Made by a program: the position numbers and the translations under genes
In this document: piece by piece, positions 23,303 to 31,692 of the stretch
Position numbering within the stretch: the stretch's first letter is position 1
Layout: the number at the start of each line of letters is the position of its first letter
Assembly: GCF_001956295.1 (NCBI RefSeq)
Contig: NZ_MRTD01000026.1
Location: 16,043 to 80,042, forward strand
DNA from: Paenibacillus sp. FSL A5-0031
Lineage (GTDB): Bacteria; Bacillota; Bacilli; Paenibacillales; Paenibacillaceae
Direction of reading: 5' to 3'
DNA length: 64,000 nt
Notes under the pieces: generated by a model
What the model was told of the DNA's origin: nothing
Database searches by the model: none
What the model saw: only the letters and a program-made list of their open reading frames with translations

Positions 23303-25657
23303 ATGAACCGCAAGCCGGGGGAAAATGGGCAATCGGCGGAAATGCTGGGGCAGGCGGGTAAGCGAAAAACAAGCGTGGGAGGGGTCGAAGCACGCCAAGC
23401 TGAGGCTGAACTTACGGAGAGCCAAGAGCGACCTTGTGCCGGCGAACAGTCGCTAGCTAAAGCAGCAGAAACAACAGTTGAAGGACGGGTTCAAGTAGAA
23501 CGAAGCTCGAAGCAGCATCTCATGAATGGCGTTGCGCTCATGGCGGGTGCGGCGCTGCTGTCAAAGCTGATTGGTGTTTTTCAAAAAATACCTCTGCAAA
23601 ATCTAGCTGGGGACCGCGTGTTTGGTATTTACAACGCCGTGTATCCGTTTTATCAGCTGGCAGCTGTTCTAGCAACTGCGGGATTGCCAACGGCCGTATC
23701 GCTTCTCATTGCAGAGAGGCTGCGCAAGGGAGATGATGCAGAAGGCGTCAGGCGAACGTTATACGCTGCGCTTTTGCTGCTTGGTGTGACGGGTATTATT
23801 TCGTTTGGCTTGATGTGGGGTGGAGCGAATCAAGTAGCTGGTTGGATTGGCGATGCGGAGACGGCTGGTGCAGTGCGCTCGGTCTCGTTTGCGCTGCTGC
23901 TTGCTCCGTTCGTTGCTGCATTAAGAGGATATGTGCAGGGAATTGGACAAATGGGATTGTCTGCCGCCTCACAAGTTGTTGAGCAAATGATTCGTGTAGG
24001 CGTAATGCTGCTGGTGCTTGCATTAAGCTGGTCCGCTGGATGGGCAGATGCATCTGTGGCGTCTGGTGTGATGAGCGGTTCGGCATTCGGAGCTTGCGCA
24101 TCGCTTTTGCTGCTTGCTATATATTTATGGCGCAGACGCAGCGGGGAGCGGCTTAATCGAATGGCAGGGGCAATACGAGCAGAGATGAGAAAGCTTGCCG
24201 TTATTGCACTGCCTGTCGCGCTTGGTGCGGTGGTTGTTCCTGTTCTTGGCGTTGTGGATGCCTTTATGGTTCCTCGCTTATTGCAGGAAGGCGGGGCTTC
24301 GGAAGCGGCGGCAATGACATCGTTTGGCGTGTACAGCCGAGCGCAGCCGCTTGTGCAGCTTGTTGTTATGGTAGCCGGAGCGGCTGCGGCGGCGCTCGTA
24401 CCAAGCATTGCGTTAGCGCGTATGCGTGGTGCATACGGACAGCTTCGAGTGCAGCTCTCGCTTGCAGAGCGGGCGGCTTGGGCAATCGGCGCTGCGGCAG
24501 CTATCGGCTTGGCGCTGCTCGCGGAACCGCTCAATATGATGCTGTATTCGGATACTCAAGGCACATTCGCCTTCGCATTGGTTGGCTGCACTGCTCTTGC
24601 GGGCAGTGTGAATGCGGTGACGGCTCCAGTGCTTCAAGGGTTAGGCGCTGTACGTATTCCAGCTATTTTGCTGCTGGTTGCAGCGCTGCTTAAAGGCGTA
24701 ATTAATGCTGTGCTTGTGCCCACTTATGGCATTGAAGGTGCAGCCATCGCAGGTGTCGCGGCGCTAAGCGTGGCGGCTTTGCTTGGGATCATTGCAGTGC
24801 GGTATGCAGCAGCGGGTTCTGGAGCAGCGCTAGCTGGCGGACGAGCGGGAGTGGAAGGGCGAGTGATGCCGGGTGAGCGGGTAGTACGAGAGCGGGTGCA
24901 GGGGGAAGAGCAGGGACGAGAGCAGGAGCAAGTGCAGGGACGAGTGCGAGAGCGGGAGCAGGAACAAGAGCGGGGACGAGTGCGAGAGCGATGGAGAGAG
25001 CAAGGGCAAGAGCAAGGGCAAGAGCAAGGGCAAGAGCAAGGGCAAGAGCAAGGGCAGGAGCAAGGGCAGGAGCGAGTGCATGGGCGAGTGCAAGAACGAG
25101 TGCTTGAGGAAGAGGGAGAGCATGGGCAGGAGCGAGTGCAAGGGCGAGTGCAAGGGCGAGACCAAGAGCAAGGACGAGTGCAAGAGCGAGTGCAGGAGCA
25201 AGTGCAGGAGCGAGTGCATGGGCGAGTGCAAGAACGAGTACTTGAGGAAGAGGGAGAGCCTGGGCAAGAGCAAGAGCAAGGACGAGTGCAAGAGCGAGAG
25301 CGGGAGCAGGAGCATATACATGGGCGAATGCAAGAACGAGTGCTCGGGGAAGAGGGACGCCAGCCGTCGCATGGGCGTGCGGCGGCTGGCACGGTCTTTG
25401 CGCTCGCGGTCATGGCCGCGGCGCTTGTTATCGCCGAGCGAGCGCTGAGCGCAGCGCTTGGCGGGCTGCCGCCTAGGGCGGCAGCAGCTGCGCAAGCGCT
25501 GACGTGCGTTGCCGTCGGCGCTTGCGCCTTTGGCGCCGCAGCTTTGCGTGGCGGCGCTATCAGCGCGCGCGAATTGCGCGCGTTGCCGGGCGGCGCGGTG
25601 CTAGCCGCCCGTTTGCAGCGCTGGCGGCTTATTCCGCCAGCAAAAGATGAGCGCTAG
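23303..25657 (+). CDS. spoVB: SpoVB-family polysaccharide/lipid flippase with a large repetitive insertion
   Basis: A 784-residue protein of the MOP superfamily (Wzx/MurJ-like); SpoVB is needed for spore cortex formation, probably as a lipid-linked precursor flippase. Membrane segments begin near residue 74 (MNGVALMAGAALLSKLIGVFQKI; GIYNAVYPFYQLAAVLATAGLPTA) and continue to about 512. Three parts are odd: a 70-residue hydrophilic N-terminal extension, an insertion of about 175 residues made almost only of Gln, Glu, Gly, Arg and Val (about 515-690), and a very G+C-rich end where the last hydrophobic helices resume (AAAGTVFALAVMAAALVIAERAL). Typical family length is about 520. Start ATG 23303 follows CAGGAG. 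Confidence 0.85.
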   Translation: MNRKPGENGQSAEMLGQAGKRKTSVGGVEARQAEAELTESQERPCAGEQSLAKAAETTVEGRVQVERSSKQHLMNGVALMAGAALLSKLIGVFQKIPLQNLAGDRVFGIYNAVYPFYQLAAVLATAGLPTAVSLLIAERLRKGDDAEGVRRTLYAALLLLGVTGIISFGLMWGGANQVAGWIGDAETAGAVRSVSFALLLAPFVAALRGYVQGIGQMGLSAASQVVEQMIRVGVMLLVLALSWSAGWADASVASGVMSGSAFGACASLLLLAIYLWRRRSGERLNRMAGAIRAEMRKLAVIALPVALGAVVVPVLGVVDAFMVPRLLQEGGASEAAAMTSFGVYSRAQPLVQLVVMVAGAAAAALVPSIALARMRGAYGQLRVQLSLAERAAWAIGAAAAIGLALLAEPLNMMLYSDTQGTFAFALVGCTALAGSVNAVTAPVLQGLGAVRIPAILLLVAALLKGVINAVLVPTYGIEGAAIAGVAALSVAALLGIIAVRYAAAGSGAALAGGRAGVEGRVMPGERVVRERVQGEEQGREQEQVQGRVREREQEQERGRVRERWREQGQEQGQEQGQEQGQEQGQEQGQERVHGRVQERVLEEEGEHGQERVQGRVQGRDQEQGRVQERVQEQVQERVHGRVQERVLEEEGEPGQEQEQGRVQEREREQEHIHGRMQERVLGEEGRQPSHGRAAAGTVFALAVMAAALVIAERALSAALGGLPPRAAAAAQALTCVAVGACAFGAAALRGGAISARELRALPGGAVLAARLQRWRLIPPAKDER
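24850..25372 (+). repeat. Purine-rich in-frame tandem repeats inside spoVB
   Basis: About six copies of the 12-mer GAGCAAGGGCAA fill 24998-25069. A longer unit beginning TGGGCGAGTGCAAGAACGAG starts at 25081 and again at 25219 (138 nt apart), with a decayed third copy at 25321 (102 nt later). All spacings are multiples of three, so the frame stays open. Surrounding sequence is built from degenerate GAGCGAGTGCAG-like hexamers. Confidence 0.92.
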
Positions 25658-25694
25658 CGCCGCAAGTTGGCGGCGGTGAGCGCTTGTAAGGCAA

Positions 25695-25724
25695 GTGTTT
25701 TTCATGGAGTAATATGAAAAACAC
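25695..25724 (+). other. Hairpin downstream of spoVB
   Basis: Perfect 11-bp stem GTGTTTTTCAT/ATGAAAAACAC with an 8-nt loop. No T-run follows, so it is not a standard terminator. A second hairpin, GGTTTTCTC/GAGAAAACC, lies at 25767-25791. Confidence 0.6.
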
Positions 25725-25879
25725 CAACTGTCTGAACTGCACAGGTTATCTCGTGTAGATTATTAGGGTTTTCTCTAAAGTTGAGAAAACCTAAGCATCT
25801 TTCCAGCACAATCATTGCTGTGTGGCATCGCTTGCAACGGTTGAACATGTAATCTCTCAACGTGATGAATCCATAGATC

Positions 25880-26495
25880 TATTTCCGACCATTCCGCACT
25901 TCTGCTGCCAATGGCAGAAAGCGCTGCAAAATAAGACTAATATCTAGGCTTATTTGTGGAATATTAATCATTTTGAAGGAAATAGAACTAAATTCTAGTC
26001 CTATTTACGACCATTCCGCACTTCTGATGCCCAATGGCAGAAAGCGCTGCAAAATAAGACTAATATCTAGGCTTATTTGTGGAATATTGATCATTCCGAA
26101 GGAAATAGAACTAAATTCTAGTCCTATTTACGACCATTCCGCACTTCTGATGCCTAATGGCAGAAAGTGATACAAAATAAGACTAATATCTAGTCTTATT
26201 TGTGCATTATTGAGCATTCTGAGGCAAATAGAACTAAATTCTAGTTCTATTTCCGACCATTCCGCACTTCTGCTGCCCAATGGCAGAAAGCGCTGCAATA
26301 TTAGACTAATATCTAGGCTTATTTGTGTAATATTGATCAATCCGAAGCAAATAGAACTAAATTTTAGTCTTATCTCCGACCATTCCGCACCTCTGATGCC
26401 CGCTGGCAGAAAGCGTCGCAAAATAAGACTAATATCTGGACTTACTTATGCAATTTTGGTCATTTTGAAGAAAATAGATCTATTTCTAGATCTAT
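25880..26495. repeat. Five tandem copies of a 122-123 bp palindrome-rich unit
   Basis: The marker CGACCATTCCGCAC recurs with its G at 25887, 26009, 26132, 26255 and 26378, giving periods of 122, 123, 123 and 123. Each unit holds three inverted repeats: AAATAGAACTAAATTCTAGT-type, AATAAGACTAATATCTAGGC-type, and CTGCC..GGCAG. Copies differ by scattered substitutions. Neither strand carries a recognisable gene; short open frames here only reflect the period. Directly contiguous units without unique spacers exclude CRISPR. Confidence 0.93.
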
Positions 26496-27034
26496 AACAA
26501 TCTCTAAGAATCTAGCAATTATGAGCAGAATTAGTAGAGGTTATTGCATAATCATTACATATTTTTATAAATAATTCTGTTAAATAGGTTAGTTTCGCGG
26601 GCAATAAATCTGGTTACCAGCTCATTTATTCTGATCAATAACTCTCTCAAATAGATAAACTATTTTACGATAGATACGCTATTGAGACTAAACTATCCGT
26701 TATGCCCATATCCCATATTGTTTCCTACGAATTGACTATTTCAAATATGAACATCCAGTGTGATATGCTAATCGCAAGCAATTTTTACGGCTATATTGAT
26801 GTTTTTGCCAAATTGGTTCATTATTGATTTTTGAGCAAAAATAAACGATGATTAGTCGTGTTTTTATGTATGTGCGCTAGTTTTCGAACTTATTTTTGAA
26901 TGCATCAGAGCTCTTTACCGAACATACTTCCGAACTCGTTTCAATCCCTATAAACGACCCTAAAAGGTCTTTTTTAAGCCGCTGGCATTATAGCTACTCC
27001 ATCAAATTTCGACCATAATACGAATGAATAGTTA
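26496..27034. other. A+T-rich intergenic stretch before mazG
   Basis: About 540 bp with no gene that I recognise. The only structure seen is a short GACC/GGTC hairpin with a T-run at 26956-26975, possibly a weak terminator. Confidence 0.6.
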
Positions 27035-27050
27035 AGGAGGCTTTACCACT

Positions 27051-28547
27051 ATGGCAACCCCATATCTTACTGTTGTTGGGCTCGGCTCAGGTGATCCTGA
27101 CCAAATGACGCTTGGCGTATGGCGCAGGCTGCAGGCAGCGAAGAAAATTTTTGTCCGTACGGCTGAGCATCCTGCAATGTCGATGCTTCTGGAAATCGGT
27201 ATGGAATATACCTCATTTGATACTTTGTATGAGCAGCATGACTCCTTTCCGGATGTGTACAAGGCAATAGCCGAGGCGCTTATTTCCGAAGCGAAAAGCA
27301 TGAGCACAAGCGTGGACGAGCCTATTATTTATGCGGTTCCCGGGCACCCAATGGTTGCTGAACGCACGGTTCAGCTGCTGCGTGAGCAATGTCCGGAAGC
27401 GGGTATTGAGCTGCAAATTATCGGCGGTGAAAGCTTCCTTGATCAAGCTTTTATTAGTCTTGGAATCGATCCAATAGAAGGTTTTGCGCTGCTTGATGCA
27501 GCTGAATTACAGCCGTCTTTGTTGCAGCCGCAGTTGCATACTCTGATTGGACAGGTGTATGATGCCTTCACGGCATCTGATGTTAAGCTTGCGCTTATGG
27601 AGCGTTATCCCGATGACTACGAGGTTGTGGTAGGGCATGCTCTTGGTGTTGCGTCCCAGCAGCAGATCATTCGCGTTCCGCTATACGAGCTTGATCGCAC
27701 ACCTGGTTACGGTAATTTATCGTTGATTTGGGTACCGCGCTCTGATGATGCAGCGCTTCGCAATCGTTCCTTTGAGCGATTGCATGAAATTGTATCTATT
27801 CTTCGCAGCCCTGAAGGTTGTCCATGGGATCAGGAGCAGACGCATCAGTCTATCCGTAAAAATTTTATCGAAGAGCTGTATGAAGCGCTTGAAGCCATCG
27901 ATAATGATGATCCGGATGCCATGCAGGAGGAATTTGGCGATGTTATCCTGCAAGTGATGCTTCATAGCCAAATGGAAGAAGAGACTGGCGCATTTTCTGT
28001 CTATGATGTGATACAATCACTTAACGAGAAGCTTATTTTCCGCCATCCGCATGTATTTGGTGATGTTGATGCGAGCAATTCGGAAGAGGCGCTGGTTAAC
28101 TGGGAACAAATGAAGGCCGAGGAAAAACGAATAAAAGGAACCGATGTTTCGCGTACATCGGTGCTGGATGGCATTCCTCCAGATCTGCCAGCACTCATGA
28201 AAGCCTACAAGCTTCAGAAAAAAGCGGCTAAGGTAGGTTTTGATTGGGACGAGCTTGGCCTTGTGCTTGCCAAGATTGAAGAGGAGCTTGCAGAGCTGCG
28301 CGCAGCGATAAACTCACAATCGGAAGAGGAGCAGGCAGCTGAGCTTGGAGATTTGCTGTTTGCAGTCGTCAATGCCTCGCGCTTCATCCACGCTGATCCG
28401 GAAGAGGCGCTTTCCCGCACGAACAAAAAATTCCGCAGTAGATTTGAATATATTGAGGAACAGCTTCGTATAAGCGGTAAAAATTTTGACCAGACTGATT
28501 TAACAGAAATGGATCGTTGGTGGGAAGAGGCAAAGCGTCAATCCTAG
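27051..28547 (+). CDS. mazG: SAM-methyltransferase-like / MazG nucleotide pyrophosphohydrolase fusion (YabN)
   Basis: A 498-residue two-domain protein. Residues 1-215 resemble tetrapyrrole (corrin/porphyrin) methylases (VVGLGSGDPDQMTLG; YAVPGHPMVAERTV). Residues about 240-495 form a MazG domain that hydrolyses nucleoside triphosphates, with the acidic metal-binding motif EELYEALEAIDNDDPDAMQEEFGDV near 275-300 and a second MazG-like repeat ending in EELAELRAA..EEELGDLL-type sequence. The fusion is the standard Firmicutes YabN design; it probably cleans up aberrant nucleotides. AAGGAGG precedes ATG 27051. It is the first gene after the 1.4-kb repeat region. Confidence 0.95.
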   Translation: MATPYLTVVGLGSGDPDQMTLGVWRRLQAAKKIFVRTAEHPAMSMLLEIGMEYTSFDTLYEQHDSFPDVYKAIAEALISEAKSMSTSVDEPIIYAVPGHPMVAERTVQLLREQCPEAGIELQIIGGESFLDQAFISLGIDPIEGFALLDAAELQPSLLQPQLHTLIGQVYDAFTASDVKLALMERYPDDYEVVVGHALGVASQQQIIRVPLYELDRTPGYGNLSLIWVPRSDDAALRNRSFERLHEIVSILRSPEGCPWDQEQTHQSIRKNFIEELYEALEAIDNDDPDAMQEEFGDVILQVMLHSQMEEETGAFSVYDVIQSLNEKLIFRHPHVFGDVDASNSEEALVNWEQMKAEEKRIKGTDVSRTSVLDGIPPDLPALMKAYKLQKKAAKVGFDWDELGLVLAKIEEELAELRAAINSQSEEEQAAELGDLLFAVVNASRFIHADPEEALSRTNKKFRSRFEYIEEQLRISGKNFDQTDLTEMDRWWEEAKRQS

Positions 28548-28727
28548 CTTGCAATTCGTCATGAATCGCCTTTATTCCGCAACAAACGCAAAAAATTTTC
28601 AAATAGCGGCAGGATTTATTTGCTACAAGGCAGAATAAGTATTCTTCGTGAGAGTAAAAATGGGAAGCAAAGGCGGCGCCACAAGCGTCGACCACAAATA
28701 ATGGTTAAAAATTAGGAGGATTTTATA

Positions 28728-29000
28728 ATGAACAAAACAGACTTGATCAACAACATTGCAGAAAAAAGCGGTTTGACTAAACGTGACGTAGAAGCAGTAC
28801 TTAACGGCTTCTTGGGCGAAGTAACAGATGCACTTGCTGGTGGCGATAAAGTACAATTGATCGGCTTCGGTACTTTTGAAACTCGCAAACGTGCTGGACG
28901 CACTGGCCGCAACCCGCAAACAGGCGCTCCAATCGAAATTTCAGAAGCAAAAGTTCCTGCATTCAAAGCAGGCAACAAGTTGAAAGAAGCTATCCAATAA
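28728..29000 (+). CDS. hup: DNA-binding protein HU
   Basis: A 90-residue HU-type histone-like protein that bends and compacts DNA as a dimer. MNKTDLINNIAEKSGLTKRD opens the helical body and the beta-arm region GFGTFETRKRAGRTGRNPQTG near residues 46-66 is canonical. AGGAGG lies 7 nt before ATG 28728 and codon use is strongly biased as expected of a highly expressed gene. In B. subtilis hbs lies elsewhere; here it stands between mazG and rqcP. Its stop codon is 3 nt from the next start. Confidence 0.97.
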   Translation: MNKTDLINNIAEKSGLTKRDVEAVLNGFLGEVTDALAGGDKVQLIGFGTFETRKRAGRTGRNPQTGAPIEISEAKVPAFKAGNKLKEAIQ

Positions 29001-29003
29001 TCT

Positions 29004-29294
29004 ATGCGATTAGATAAGTTTCTTAAGGTATCCCGGCTGATCAAACGCCGTACCGTTGCGAAGGATGTTTCCGAGCAAGGTCGCGTATGGATCAACGGCC
29101 GCGAAGCGAAAGCTAGCAGCGCCGTCAAAGTCGGTGATGAGCTCCAAATCCAGTTCGGTCAAAAAATCGTAACCGTTCGCGTTGAGCGAATTGCGGAGAC
29201 GACCCGTAAGGATGAAGCCGGAGAGCTGTATACCTTGGTGAAAGAAGAGCAACGCCAGCGCGAGAATACGCTCGACTGGGAAGTACCGCAATAA
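29004..29294 (+). CDS. rqcP: S4-domain ribosome quality control protein RqcP
   Basis: A 96-residue S4 RNA-binding protein (YabO/Hsp15 family). The S4 motif MRLDKFLKVSRLIKRRTVAKDVSEQGRVWINGREAKASSAVKVGDEL covers residues 1-47. In B. subtilis RqcP binds the 50S subunit with RqcH and drives C-terminal alanine tailing of stalled nascent chains. It starts 3 nt after hup and so is translationally coupled. The order mazG-(hup)-rqcP-yabP-yabQ-divIC otherwise follows B. subtilis. Confidence 0.95.
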   Translation: MRLDKFLKVSRLIKRRTVAKDVSEQGRVWINGREAKASSAVKVGDELQIQFGQKIVTVRVERIAETTRKDEAGELYTLVKEEQRQRENTLDWEVPQ

Positions 29295-29300
29295 CAACAA

Positions 29301-29340
29301 GGCTGCCTACAAGCATAATACTTGCAGGCAGTCTTTTTTT
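29301..29340 (+). terminator. Intrinsic terminator after rqcP
   Basis: GGCTGCCTACAAG/CTTGCAGGCAGTC stem with G-T pairs and a 7-nt loop, followed by seven T. Confidence 0.9.
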
Positions 29341-29424
29341 GTGCCCAATAAGTAGCTTCTAAATTTTACGAGATTCGCTGTTTCAACCTCATAAATTATG
29401 TTTATATACTCGGAGGACTATTCG

Positions 29425-30168
29425 ATGAATCATCTGCAGCTGCCCATTCCCGAGTATCGGCGAAAGGGTTTTTCATTGCTTGCGCATGCTTGTGCTCTCT
29501 ATTTCAAAAACATTGTACCCATTATATTTTTAACAGCGATAATAACGATTCCGGTTGAGGCTATTAAAAACTATTACTATTTTGAACCGGAAGACGGCAT
29601 TATTTATATGCCCGCCAACAGGATGGACAGTGTGACCATTTTATTTTTCCTATGTGTCATCACGCCGATGATTATTTATTACATACTTGGTAAAATGACG
29701 GGGAATAGCAGTGGCATTGTGCAGCCCATTCTGTGGGGGCTTCGCAAATGGCCGCGCATGATTGTGTATACTTTTCTACACGGAGTCATTGTAATTGCGG
29801 GATTTATCGTATTTATTGTTCCGGGTTTCTTGTTTGCCGTATGGCTGATGCTGATGCCTATTATTGTTTCTATTGCTGATACATCACGGATAAATCCGAT
29901 GACAGTTAGCCGTGATTTGGCACGCTGGCGTTATTTCAAGCTTGTAGGCTATGCGATTAGCGGATACGTTATGATCATAGTGCTTACCAGCATTATTGTT
30001 TTTATTTTCTCTCTCTATGTGAATCAATCATGGATAACCGCGACGATATTTGATTTATGCTATAGCCTATTCAACCAGTTGGTAACCATTGTACTATTGC
30101 TAGTTTTTTTACAGGTATATACAGAAAGAAACGACGACGCGCTGAATGCTATGAATCAAGCAGATTAG
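29425..30168 (+). CDS. Hypothetical multi-pass membrane protein
   Basis: A 247-residue integral membrane protein that I cannot name. Five to six hydrophobic segments are visible: around residues 28-48 (IVPIIFLTAIITIPVEAI), 72-95, 110-150 (two close segments, GFIVFIVPGFLFAVWLMLMPII), 178-200 and 215-235. The motif IVPGFLFAVWLML followed by PMTVSRDL resembles the glycerophosphodiester-phosphodiesterase-associated membrane domain family of Firmicutes. GGAGG precedes ATG 29425; an in-frame ATG 27 nt earlier lacks a ribosome site. It stands between the rqcP terminator and the yabP operon and is probably transcribed alone. Confidence 0.8.
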   Translation: MNHLQLPIPEYRRKGFSLLAHACALYFKNIVPIIFLTAIITIPVEAIKNYYYFEPEDGIIYMPANRMDSVTILFFLCVITPMIIYYILGKMTGNSSGIVQPILWGLRKWPRMIVYTFLHGVIVIAGFIVFIVPGFLFAVWLMLMPIIVSIADTSRINPMTVSRDLARWRYFKLVGYAISGYVMIIVLTSIIVFIFSLYVNQSWITATIFDLCYSLFNQLVTIVLLLVFLQVYTERNDDALNAMNQAD

Positions 30169-30334
30169 GTTCTAATTCTCGTCCACGCCCCATAAGCTAG
30201 TCTTAACATATAAGACAGGATAAGCTTTGCGCCTATGCCCTTCTTATATTTGAACGCGAAACGTATGCTGCGCCGCACTAGCTCGGCTGTAGCCGTTTAC
30301 GCCAAGACATGTTAACGAAGCGGAGGACGAGTCT

Positions 30335-30622
30335 ATGGTTGACCAAGGCAAGGGGCAGAAGCGTCAGGAAGTCAAAATGCTAAATCGCAAGCTGCTGGAG
30401 CTTACCGGCGTCGTAAACGTAGAGAGCTTTGACAGCGAAGAGTTTTTACTCGAAACAGAGCTTGGCTTCTTGGAGGTTAAGGGCCAAAATTTGCATATGA
30501 AGCTTCTTAGCCTTGAACAGGGAATGGTAACTATTGAAGGACTCGTCCATTCGCTCGCCTATATGGACAGCAACAATTCCTCCTCTAAATCCAAAGGATT
30601 GTTCGGGAAGCTATTTAAGTGA
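30335..30622 (+). CDS. yabP: Sporulation protein YabP
   Basis: A 95-residue YabP, a mother-cell sporulation protein needed for normal spore formation. The recognisable core is RKLLELTGVVNVESFDSEEFLLETELGFLEVKGQNLHMKLLSLEQGMVTIEG, residues about 18-70. GCGGAGGA precedes ATG 30335. Its stop codon overlaps the GTG start of yabQ (GTGA), so the two are translationally coupled, as in B. subtilis. A sigma-E promoter is expected from the known regulon, but I could not place one convincingly in 30169-30334. Confidence 0.92.
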   Translation: MVDQGKGQKRQEVKMLNRKLLELTGVVNVESFDSEEFLLETELGFLEVKGQNLHMKLLSLEQGMVTIEGLVHSLAYMDSNNSSSKSKGLFGKLFK

Positions 30623-31227
30623 CGCTTAATATGCAATGGTTAACGATGGCGGTCATGCTATTATCAGGCCTTGGCATGGGAACAGTATTCGACGGCTACC
30701 GAGTCGTGACGAATGAGCTCAAGCTTCCGCGCTGGTGGCTTCCGGTGCTTGATGTCGTTTACTGGATGGCAGCAGCATTGATCGTCTTTCGGGTACTGTA
30801 CGCTAGCAACAATGGCGAGGTGCGAGCGTACGTTTTTATCGGACTGGCTATTGGGATGGTCATCTATTATTTCTTTTTTAGCAGTATCGTTATTCAAGTT
30901 GTAAAATGGATCATCGGAGCCGTTCGCAAACTAATCCAAATTGTGCTAAAATGCCTGGATATTCTTATCGTTAAGCCGATTTTACTGCTCTATAAGTTGG
31001 TAAAGGTAATTTTGGCATTTGGGTCTGCGCTCACTATTTTCACTCTAAAAATTGTGATACAATTAGTCCGTCCATTTTGGAAATTGTTTGTTTGGATGGC
31101 AGGTCCAGTCATTCGTCCGCTTGGACGGTGGCTATCGCGCTACGCTGCCAAATGGCAATTAGTTGGCAAGCTGAGAGGATTTGGACAACGAATAGCTCGA
31201 TTGTGGAGCAAATGGTTTAGGAGGTAA
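30619..31227 (+). CDS. yabQ: Spore cortex biosynthesis protein YabQ
   Basis: A 202-residue membrane protein of the YabQ family, required for spore cortex formation. The N-terminal half has three to four membrane segments (LTMAVMLLSGLGMGTVFDGYRVV; VLDVVYWMAAALIVFRVLY; YVFIGLAIGMVIYYFFFS) and the C-terminal half is basic. The GTG at 30619 overlaps the yabP stop and gives MTLNMQ, matching the MTLTTQ-type start of B. subtilis YabQ, so it is preferred to ATG 30631. It is followed 8 nt later by divIC. Confidence 0.92.
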   Translation: MTLNMQWLTMAVMLLSGLGMGTVFDGYRVVTNELKLPRWWLPVLDVVYWMAAALIVFRVLYASNNGEVRAYVFIGLAIGMVIYYFFFSSIVIQVVKWIIGAVRKLIQIVLKCLDILIVKPILLLYKLVKVILAFGSALTIFTLKIVIQLVRPFWKLFVWMAGPVIRPLGRWLSRYAAKWQLVGKLRGFGQRIARLWSKWFRR

Positions 31228-31235
31228 CACCGCTC

Positions 31236-31544
31236 ATGGCAAAAGCAGCTGAGAATAAAACGCCAGGGAATGCTGGCACAAAACGCCGGTTCAAACTATG
31301 GATGATGTTCATCGTGCTATTTATGGGCTGGGCGGGGTATACAATTTTTGGCCAAATGCAGCAGAAGAACGCAACAGGTTTGAAGCTGACTACAATTCAA
31401 GATAAGCTTGATGTTACCACCAAAGAAACCGAGGAGCTTAAACGTCAAATTGAACGATTAAACGACCCAGAATATATCGAACAGCTAGCAACAAAAGAGC
31501 AGGGCATGGTAAAGAAGGGCGAGCAGCAAATTTTCAGTGACTAA
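31236..31544 (+). CDS. divIC: Cell division protein DivIC (FtsB-like)
   Basis: A 102-residue bitopic septum protein. One membrane segment (FKLWMMFIVLFMGWAGYTIFG, about 20-40) is followed by an extracytoplasmic coiled coil (TTIQDKLDVTTKETEELKRQIERLNDPEYIEQLATKEQGMVKKGE), the DivIC/FtsB signature. DivIC partners with FtsL and DivIB in the divisome to activate septal wall synthesis. AGGAGG lies 7 nt before ATG 31236. It closes the yabP-yabQ-divIC group, its usual position. Confidence 0.94.
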   Translation: MAKAAENKTPGNAGTKRRFKLWMMFIVLFMGWAGYTIFGQMQQKNATGLKLTTIQDKLDVTTKETEELKRQIERLNDPEYIEQLATKEQGMVKKGEQQIFSD

Positions 31545-31572
31545 TTAGGGCGTCAATTCGGGTGAACGTCTG

Positions 31573-31602
31573 TTGACCTTACTTGAACGGTTCGGTTATA
31601 AT
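31573..31602 (+). promoter_or_regulatory. Sigma-A promoter of the S1-domain gene
   Basis: TTGACC, 18 bp, TATAAT. The predicted transcript starts near 31609, so the hairpin/linker element at 31615-31680 lies within its 5' leader. Confidence 0.75.
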
Positions 31603-31614
31603 CACGTTAATAGC

Positions 31615-31680
31615 GTTTTCGCAAAACTTTTAGCATATGCTTATGAATTCAGTTTTGCTTCGCATAACTTTTAGGGAGGA
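31615..31680 (+). repeat. Modular hairpin/linker leader element before the S1 gene
   Basis: Hairpin GTTTT/AAAAC (loop CGC, 31615-31627), linker with the palindrome AGCATATGCT (31632-31641) and TTATGAATTC, then a second hairpin AGTT..G CTTCG C..AACT (31651-31669), ending at AGGGAGGA. It has the same order as the elements before rplY and yabS, with more divergence. Confidence 0.7.
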
Positions 31681-31692
31681 ACATTTTATTTT

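Noticed and set aside
24724..25413. Long minus-strand reading frame with Ser-Cys-Thr-Arg repeats inside spoVB
   Set aside because: It is the antisense shadow of the in-frame hexamer repeats; composition is absurd for a real protein and no ribosome site precedes it.
25880..26495. CRISPR array
   Set aside because: Units of 122-123 bp are contiguous with no unique spacers, and no cas genes are nearby.
25973..26497. Short reading frames on both strands within the 123-bp array
   Set aside because: They repeat with the unit and stay open only because the period is a multiple of three; they have no ribosome sites.
28712..29128. Minus-strand frame over hup
   Set aside because: Antisense shadow of a strongly codon-biased gene.
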